Shown here: piece by piece, positions 59,242 through 64,000 of the stretch
Layout of the letters: each line of letters opens with the position of its first letter
Position numbering within the stretch: the first letter of the stretch is position 1
Source: Evansella vedderi
GTDB taxonomy: Bacteria > Bacillota > Bacilli > Bacillales > Salisediminibacteriaceae
DNA: 64,000 nucleotides
Assembly (NCBI RefSeq): GCF_030813435.1
Contig: NZ_JAUSUG010000008.1
Location: 124,001 to 188,000 of the forward strand
Direction of reading: 5' to 3'
Notes under the pieces: model-generated
Database searches by the model: none
Told to the model about the DNA's origin: nothing
Seen by the model: the letters and a program-made list of their open reading frames with translations, nothing else
Position numbers and translations under genes: made by a program

Positions 59242-59892
59242 ATGGTGGAACTGGCATCACTGTTACTTCTGGCATTCGCAGTTAGTATGGATAGCTTTGG
59301 TGTAGGTTTAACGTACGGTTTAAGAAAAATGAAGCTGCCCTTTTTATCTTTATTACTAATTGCCAGCTTTTCTGCAGTAACAATCCTAATTGCCATGGGA
59401 CTCGGTGGATTGATCCAACAACTTATTTCACCAGCTTTAGCAGAATCATTAGGTGGAATTATTCTTATTGGTATTGGTATATGGGCCATTTATCAAATTT
59501 ACAGACCAGCTAATAATGATCATAAAGGGAAGAAAGAAAACAGTAATGAAAAAGAGACAATAATAAATTTGGAAATTAAAAGGCTAGGGATTGTAATTAA
59601 AGTATTGAGAAAACCCATGTATGCTGACTTAGATAATTCCGGTACAATCAATGGAAGGGAAGCTTTTTTACTTGGATTAGCATTATCCTTAGATGCATTT
59701 GGAGCCGGAATAGGAGCAGCACTAATCGGTTTTTCCCCATGGATAATGGCTATTACTGTAGGAATTATGTGTGGGGTATGTCTCACTTTAGGTATGAAAA
59801 GCGGCTGGCTTTTTTCGGAAACGAAGTGGGTTAAACGTTTTTCTTTTATCCCAGGGTTATTACTCATATTAATCGGGGTGTGGTCATTGTAA
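59242..59892 (+). CDS. ytaF: Sporulation membrane protein YtaF (MntP superfamily)
   Basis: 216 aa, six membrane helices as two repeated halves: FAVSMDSFGVGLTYGLRK and ALSLDAFGAGIGAALIGF share the D-x-F-G-x-G pattern of MntP-type metal exporters. Between them, residues 129-140 read DLDNSGTINGRE, a complete EF-hand calcium loop. In B. subtilis ytaF is linked to sporulation. The combination suggests a cation-handling role; the ion is not known. GGAAGGAG precedes the ATG. Confidence 0.9.
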   Translation: MVELASLLLLAFAVSMDSFGVGLTYGLRKMKLPFLSLLLIASFSAVTILIAMGLGGLIQQLISPALAESLGGIILIGIGIWAIYQIYRPANNDHKGKKENSNEKETIINLEIKRLGIVIKVLRKPMYADLDNSGTINGREAFLLGLALSLDAFGAGIGAALIGFSPWIMAITVGIMCGVCLTLGMKSGWLFSETKWVKRFSFIPGLLLILIGVWSL

Positions 59893-59928
59893 CCACACCT
59901 CAATGCTTTATCAGAAAGGGGAAAATAA

Positions 59929-60534
59929 ATGATAGTTGGATTAACTGGTGGTATTGCAAGTGGGAAATCAACAGTTGCAAAAATGTTGAATGATTATGGT
60001 TTACCCATCGTTGATGCAGATGTTATCGCCCGTAAAGTTGTGGAACCTAGGGAGATAGCCTATAAAAAAATTGTACAAGCCTTCGGAGAAGAAATATTAC
60101 AGGAGAATAATAAATATATTGACCGAAAAAAGCTTGGGGTGATTGTTTTTCAAGACGAAGAAAAAAGGCTTTTGTTAAATAGCATTGTTCATCCAGCAAT
60201 CAGAGAAGAAATGAAGAGGGAAACGGAAAATTATTTTAAGAAAGGGCACGAAACAGTTGTAATGGACATCCCCCTATTGGTGGAAAGTAACTTAATGCAT
60301 ATGGTAGATAAAGTACTTCTTGTCTATGTTTCTCCATCCATACAGGAGAAGCGTCTCATGAAGCGGGATAATTTTACCTTAGAGGAAGCAAGACAAAGGA
60401 TAGAAGCACAAATGCCCATTGATAAAAAGAAAGAATTTGCAACTGAAATTATTTATAATGAAGGGTATTTGGAAGAAACAAAAGAACAGCTTGAGCACGT
60501 ATTAAGTAAATGGGGTATCAAAATAAACCATTAA
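59929..60534 (+). CDS. coaE: Dephospho-CoA kinase
   Basis: Last step of coenzyme A synthesis. The 201-aa P-loop kinase has GLTGGIASGKSTVAKML (Walker A, 4-20), DADVIARKVVEP for the substrate, and VMDIPLLVESN. The lid has LMKRDNFTLEEARQRIEAQM. AAAGGGGA precedes the ATG. It ends the polA group, with a terminator that overlaps its stop codon. Confidence 0.96.
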   Translation: MIVGLTGGIASGKSTVAKMLNDYGLPIVDADVIARKVVEPREIAYKKIVQAFGEEILQENNKYIDRKKLGVIVFQDEEKRLLLNSIVHPAIREEMKRETENYFKKGHETVVMDIPLLVESNLMHMVDKVLLVYVSPSIQEKRLMKRDNFTLEEARQRIEAQMPIDKKKEFATEIIYNEGYLEETKEQLEHVLSKWGIKINH

Positions 60535-60562
60535 AGATGAATTTCGTCTTTAATGGTTTTTA
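60526..60562 (+). terminator. coaE terminator
   Basis: AACCATTAAAGA (60526-60537) pairs with TCTTTAATGGTT (60547-60558), then TTTATT. It overlaps the coaE stop TAA. Confidence 0.88.
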
Positions 60563-60624
60563 TTCTACCTAATTCAAATAAGGTCTTAGTATTTCGGAAA
60601 TTTTTCGTTCCCTAATGCATAATA

Positions 60625-60669
60625 TATGTTATACTAAATAACAGAAATTAAACAATATAGTATAACATA
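60625..60669. promoter_or_regulatory. Paired inverted CcpN-type operators at the gapB promoter
   Basis: TATGTTATACT (60625-60635) and its exact inverse AGTATAACATA (60659-60669) both fit the CcpN consensus TRTGHYATAYW at every base. The first contains an extended -10, TGT-TATACT, of the likely gapB promoter. CcpN represses gapB and pckA when glycolytic sugars are present in B. subtilis, where gapB also has two sites. CcpN itself is not encoded in the window. Confidence 0.8.
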
Positions 60670-60690
60670 AATTCCGGAAGGGGAATGAAT

Positions 60691-61731
60691 ATGACTAAGG
60701 TAGCTATTAATGGTTTCGGGAGAATAGGGCGAATGGTTTTCAGGAAGTTAATGATGGACCCCACAATAGAGGTAACAGCAATAAATGCAAGTTATCCAGC
60801 TAAAACCCTAGCACATTTAATTAAGTATGACACAATTCATGGACCCTTTTATGGAGAGGTAGATGCAAGGGATGACCACCTCATTGTTAATGGGAGTAAA
60901 ATCAAATTATTCCAACAAAGAGATCCAAGACTCTTACCCTGGGAAAAGGAAGGGATAGATATTGTGGTAGAAGCTACTGGGAAGTTTAAGACAGGAGAAT
61001 TAGCAGCTTACCATCTTGAAGCAGGGGCAAAAAAGGTTGTAATTACAGCTCCAGGAAAAGAAGAAGATATAACGATTGTTTATGGTGTTAATGAAGGAGA
61101 TTATAATCCGGAGAAACATCATATTCTTTCCAATGCATCCTGTACAACGAATTGTCTTGCTCCAGTTGCCTTTATTTTAGATAAGCATTTTGGTATCGAA
61201 TCAGGTATGATGACTACCGTTCATTCTTATACGAATGATCAAAAGAATATAGATAACCCACATAAAGATTTACGGCGGGCAAGGGCTTGCGGGCAATCGA
61301 TTATTCCAACCACTACAGGAGCAGCGAAAGCAATTTCCAAAGTATTACCTAACCTTAATGGAAAACTAAATGGCTTAGCATTAAGGGTTCCAACCCCAAA
61401 TGTTTCATTAGTGGACTTAGTGATCGATGTAAAAAAAGAAGTTACTGTGGAGGAAGTGAATAAAATTTTGAAGGATGCAGCGGACAATATGTTACCAGGA
61501 ATTTTAGCCTACACGGAAGAGCCACTGGTATCTACGGATTTTAACGGGAATGAACATTCTTCTATTATAGATGGCTTATCTACAATGGTAATAAATAAGA
61601 GGAAAATAAAAGTATTAGCTTGGTATGATAATGAATGGGGATATTCCTGCAGGGTTGCTGATCTTGTCCGTCTTGTTGCAGAAAAACTAACGAATAAATC
61701 CTCAATACAAGAATCTTCCTATTCCTATTAA
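60691..61731 (+). CDS. gapB: Gluconeogenic glyceraldehyde-3-phosphate dehydrogenase GapB
   Basis: Runs the GAPDH step in the gluconeogenic direction, preferring NADP. The 346-aa protein starts VAINGFGRIGRMVFRKL, and the catalytic Cys is Cys151 in SNASCTTNCLAP. The residue pattern INASYPAKTLAHLIKYD after strand 2 lacks the acidic residue usual for NAD-specific GapA. The C-terminus WYDNEWGYSCRVADLV is normal. The ATG at 60691 is chosen over one at 60685 that lies on the ribosome site. Its upstream region carries CcpN-type sites. Confidence 0.95.
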   Translation: MTKVAINGFGRIGRMVFRKLMMDPTIEVTAINASYPAKTLAHLIKYDTIHGPFYGEVDARDDHLIVNGSKIKLFQQRDPRLLPWEKEGIDIVVEATGKFKTGELAAYHLEAGAKKVVITAPGKEEDITIVYGVNEGDYNPEKHHILSNASCTTNCLAPVAFILDKHFGIESGMMTTVHSYTNDQKNIDNPHKDLRRARACGQSIIPTTTGAAKAISKVLPNLNGKLNGLALRVPTPNVSLVDLVIDVKKEVTVEEVNKILKDAADNMLPGILAYTEEPLVSTDFNGNEHSSIIDGLSTMVINKRKIKVLAWYDNEWGYSCRVADLVRLVAEKLTNKSSIQESSYSY

Positions 61732-61759
61732 AAAGTATAGAAATGTACTAAAATTAACT

Positions 61760-61805
61760 AGAGAATATCTTAAAAGGTAAAAAGTGACCTTTTAAGATAT
61801 TCTCT
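61760..61805 (+). terminator. gapB terminator
   Basis: 19-bp perfect stem (61760-61778 with 61787-61805, arm AGAGAATATCTTAAAAGGT), 8-nt loop, then TTTCT. Confidence 0.93.
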
Positions 61806-61818
61806 TTTCTATAGAGCA

Positions 61819-61863
61819 TGTTCAAAAGTTTGTTTCAAAAAGTAAAACAAAACTTTTTGAACA
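61819..61863. other. Second hairpin after gapB
   Basis: TGTTCAAAAGTTTGTTT (61819-61835) pairs, with one bulge, with AAACAAAACTTTTTGAACA (61845-61863). No clear T-run follows. Like the other TTTGAACAGACT ends (29880), it may be a repeat trace rather than a terminator. Confidence 0.45.
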
Positions 61864-61956
61864 GACTCTTATACAAAAAAACTTAGAATTTCCAATTGTT
61901 TCGATTGAACTGGCTCTTATTTCTTGCTATTCTAATAAGGATAAGGTGGGATGAAA

Positions 61957-62379
61957 ATGGGATTATGGGAAAGAATAAAAAGATTTTTTAGTACGCATAC
62001 GGAAACAAGAGAAAAACATGTGGATGAAAAACTTAGAACGCACTACTATAAGTCCACAAAAGACAAAGTAATACAAGATATTCAAGCATTGTTGGGGCAA
62101 CAGTCAGGTTTTACCATTTCCTCCATTAATGAGGAGCATGGAGAAATTATTGTTAATGTAAAAAAGGGTAAGAAAGCCTTTATGGTTATAACAGTAATTA
62201 TGGTTAGACCGTTTAGAACAGCGATAGATATTTCTGTTAACACGGAAACAATCCTCTTTTCCGACTTTGGTTACAGCAGAAAATTAATCTATCATCTGTA
62301 CGGAGAAATAAACAAGCGATTACAATTTGTTGGGACAGGATTAGGGGATGAACTAACATCTTCCGGCAACTACCGTTAA
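61957..62379 (+). CDS. Conserved cytosolic protein, function unknown
   Basis: 140 aa, no signal or membrane segment. N-terminus MGLWERIKRFFSTHTETREK, then a mixed domain with VIQDIQALLGQQSGFTISSINEEHGEIIVNVKKGKKAF and a basic end. I do not recognise the family. In B. subtilis this place, between gapB and nrdR, holds speD, so the gene is different here. ATG 61957 is preferred because AAGGTGGG is directly next to the ATG at 61951. It is 16 bp from nrdR and likely co-transcribed. Confidence 0.72.
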   Translation: MGLWERIKRFFSTHTETREKHVDEKLRTHYYKSTKDKVIQDIQALLGQQSGFTISSINEEHGEIIVNVKKGKKAFMVITVIMVRPFRTAIDISVNTETILFSDFGYSRKLIYHLYGEINKRLQFVGTGLGDELTSSGNYR

Positions 62380-62395
62380 ATGGAGATGATCGTAC

Positions 62396-62863
62396 ATGAT
62401 ATGTCCAAGTTGTCAGTATAATGGAACAAGGGTATTAGATTCAAGACCGAGTGATGAAGGTCGCTCTATTCGCCGCCGACGTGAATGTGAAAAATGCAGT
62501 TACCGTTTCACAACCTTTGAACGTGTTGAAAAAACGCCCCTTATTGTCGTAAAAAAAGGTGGTAATCGGGAAGAATTCAGTAGAGAAAAGGTTTTACGTG
62601 GGCTAATAAGAGCTTGTGAAAAACGTCCTGTCCCTTTAGAGAAGTTAGAAATTATCGTAGAAGATGTGGAAAAGGCAATCAGGAACCAAGGTGTATCCGA
62701 GGTGATGAGTCACGACATTGGCGAGCAAGTTATGGAACGTTTAGCAACATTAGATGATGTGGCCTATGTCCGATTTGCATCTGTATACAGACAATTTAAG
62801 GACATAAATGTCTTTGTTGATGAGCTTAAGGAATTATTAGATCGAGGAAATAATAATAAGTAG
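62396..62863 (+). CDS. nrdR: Transcriptional repressor NrdR
   Basis: Zinc-finger and ATP-cone repressor of ribonucleotide reductase genes. 155 aa: the zinc ribbon has Cys3-x2-Cys6 ([10 protein letters not shown]) and Cys31-x2-Cys34 ([16 protein letters not shown]), and the ATP-cone (about 49-139) has [25 protein letters not shown]. It precedes dnaB, as in B. subtilis (ytcG). Confidence 0.97.
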   Translation: MICPSCQYNGTRVLDSRPSDEGRSIRRRRECEKCSYRFTTFERVEKTPLIVVKKGGNREEFSREKVLRGLIRACEKRPVPLEKLEIIVEDVEKAIRNQGVSEVMSHDIGEQVMERLATLDDVAYVRFASVYRQFKDINVFVDELKELLDRGNNNK

Positions 62864-62875
62864 CTTAAGGTTAGT

Positions 62876-62900
62876 ATGGGGCGATTTCGCTCCATTTTTT
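62876..62900 (+). terminator. Hairpin between nrdR and dnaB
   Basis: ATGGGGCGA (62876-62884) pairs with TCGCTCCAT (62887-62895), one G-U, then TTTTTCTC. It may stop part of the transcript before dnaB. Confidence 0.85.
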
Positions 62901-62932
62901 CTCTATTGCAGAAAAGTAAAGGGTGATATGTA

Positions 62933-64000
62933 TTGCATTGGAAAGAAATCCTGCCATCAGATCGATTTATAGCATATGTGAATACTCCTATTCATGAAAC
63001 GGATTTTGATGTGCTAACCTTACTATACCAACCATTAATTGGAGCCTCAGCATATAGTTTATATATGACATTAAAGAGCGATATTAGTCGAAATAAAGGA
63101 AAGTACATTGAAAGAACGCATAAATCTTTAATGATCTTTACCGGGAAACATTTAGATGAAATTTTTCAAGAAAGAAAAAAATTGGAAGCGATTGGGTTAT
63201 TAAAGGTATTTAGGAAAAAGCAGGAGGATGAGTATATACATTATTATGAACTCTTGCCACCAATGTCACCAGAAGCATTTTTTACAGATGATATGCTTAG
63301 TGTCTTTTTATATAATCGAATAGGTAGTAAAGAACAGTATATACAGCTTCGAAATACATTTAGAGTATACCCTGTGGAGAAGAAGGATCTTGAAAATATT
63401 ACCCGTTCATTTGATCAAGTCTTTACTTCTGTACATCCGTCAGAAATGAATAGGGAGCATCCAGATTTATTGGAGGCTGTTGCCTATGAACATTCATTGG
63501 AGAGTCGTGGGGATTCTTCATCTATTTATGAGGTAGAAGGGGTTAATTTTGATTTTGAAGAGATGCTTGCGTTGCTGCCTGCTTTTGTATCCAAAGAAGA
63601 ACTGTTAAAAGAAGATAATAAGCAGCTCATTCTAAAAATGGCATTTTTATATAAAATGAATCCCATGGAAATGAGTAAAGTTGTTCAGGATTCCATCCTT
63701 CACACTGATGAGCTTGAACGAGAAGAATTTAGAAAGCAGGTAAAACGACGCTATCGAATGAATGAATCGGACAAGCCACCACGCTTAGGGTTACGGGTTC
63801 AACCTGAATCGTTACGTACCCCTAAAAAAGCCCCATTAACGGAGGAAGAACAACAAATTCATTATTTTGAAACAACCTCTCCTATCGAATATATGGAGGA
63901 ATTGGGGAATGGTGCGAAAGTTTACCCAGGGGATATTGATATCGTAGAACAACTCATGTTTGACTATAAGCTTGAGCCAGGGGTAGTAAATGTTTTATTA
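62933..64000 (+). CDS. dnaB: Replication initiation and membrane attachment protein DnaB (partial)
   Basis: Gram-positive primosome protein that loads the replicative helicase with DnaD and DnaI; not related to the E. coli DnaB helicase. 356 codons run off the right end. The start LHWKEILPSDRFIAYVNTPI and the segment LTLLYQPLIGASAYSLYMTL are typical. I take TTG 62933 as start: GGGTGA lies six bases upstream, and the nearby ATG at 62928 is out of frame. It follows nrdR and would be followed by dnaI outside the window. Confidence 0.93.
   Translation, partial: MHWKEILPSDRFIAYVNTPIHETDFDVLTLLYQPLIGASAYSLYMTLKSDISRNKGKYIERTHKSLMIFTGKHLDEIFQERKKLEAIGLLKVFRKKQEDEYIHYYELLPPMSPEAFFTDDMLSVFLYNRIGSKEQYIQLRNTFRVYPVEKKDLENITRSFDQVFTSVHPSEMNREHPDLLEAVAYEHSLESRGDSSSIYEVEGVNFDFEEMLALLPAFVSKEELLKEDNKQLILKMAFLYKMNPMEMSKVVQDSILHTDELEREEFRKQVKRRYRMNESDKPPRLGLRVQPESLRTPKKAPLTEEEQQIHYFETTSPIEYMEELGNGAKVYPGDIDIVEQLMFDYKLEPGVVNVLL

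Overview
This is a chromosomal core-genome window from a low-G+C, endospore-forming member of the Bacillaceae. The gene order closely follows the acuA-tyrS-rpsD ... polA-gapB-nrdR-dnaB part of the Bacillus subtilis chromosome, as far as I can recall that map without a search. Spore genes (sspA, ytfJ/gerW, ytrH, ytrI, ytvI, ytaF, refZ), EzrA, T-box control of tyrS and a predicted CcpN-type gapB operator all point the same way. I see no prophage, transposase, CRISPR array, tRNA or rRNA. The species cannot be fixed from the sequence alone.

Layout. Positions 1-6.3 kb hold the start of acuA, a large class A penicillin-binding protein with a low-complexity tail, tyrS behind a tyrosine T-box, and rpsD with a long structured leader. 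Positions 6.7-15.3 kb hold the GAF protein ytsP, refZ, hisJ, ezrA, a BrnQ transporter, the cysteine desulfurase/thiI pair for tRNA thiolation, and sspA. Positions 15.5-24.9 kb hold a truncated YtcJ-like amidohydrolase, nadK, sppA, an RDD protein, ytfI-ytfJ, tpx, ytxK, ackA and an EcsC-family protein. Positions 25.1-34.5 kb hold small unknown genes, the SDR ytkK, a proline peptidase, ytkL, the CBS/DRTGG protein ytoI, ytpI, nrnA and ytrH-ytrI.

Positions 34.8-52 kb form a central-carbon block: dnaE, malic enzyme, a FadR-type GntR regulator, accDA, pfkA, pyk, fxsA, ytvI, ytwI and the TCA genes citZ-icd-mdh. Positions 52-64 kb hold a MaoC-like protein, phoPR, polA-mutM-ytaF-coaE, gapB, a small unknown protein, nrdR and the first part of dnaB. 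The metabolic genes form one logical unit: glycolysis (pfkA, pyk), overflow to acetate (ackA, acuA), entry to the TCA cycle (citZ, icd, mdh), malate decarboxylation, malonyl-CoA synthesis (accDA) and gluconeogenesis (gapB).

The unusual content is mostly between genes. At least four families of G+C-rich, hairpin-forming repeats fill many intergenic gaps. They share modules in both orientations, and some have inverted ends. Other points worth checking are a TGGTCTGACCA palindrome just downstream of the malic-enzyme promoter, two perfect inverted CcpN-type sites at gapB, CRE-like sites at citZ and the MaoC gene, an SDR lacking its catalytic Tyr, a MaoC protein lacking its catalytic His, and an EF-hand loop in YtaF. 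I did not find a convincing new multi-gene system.
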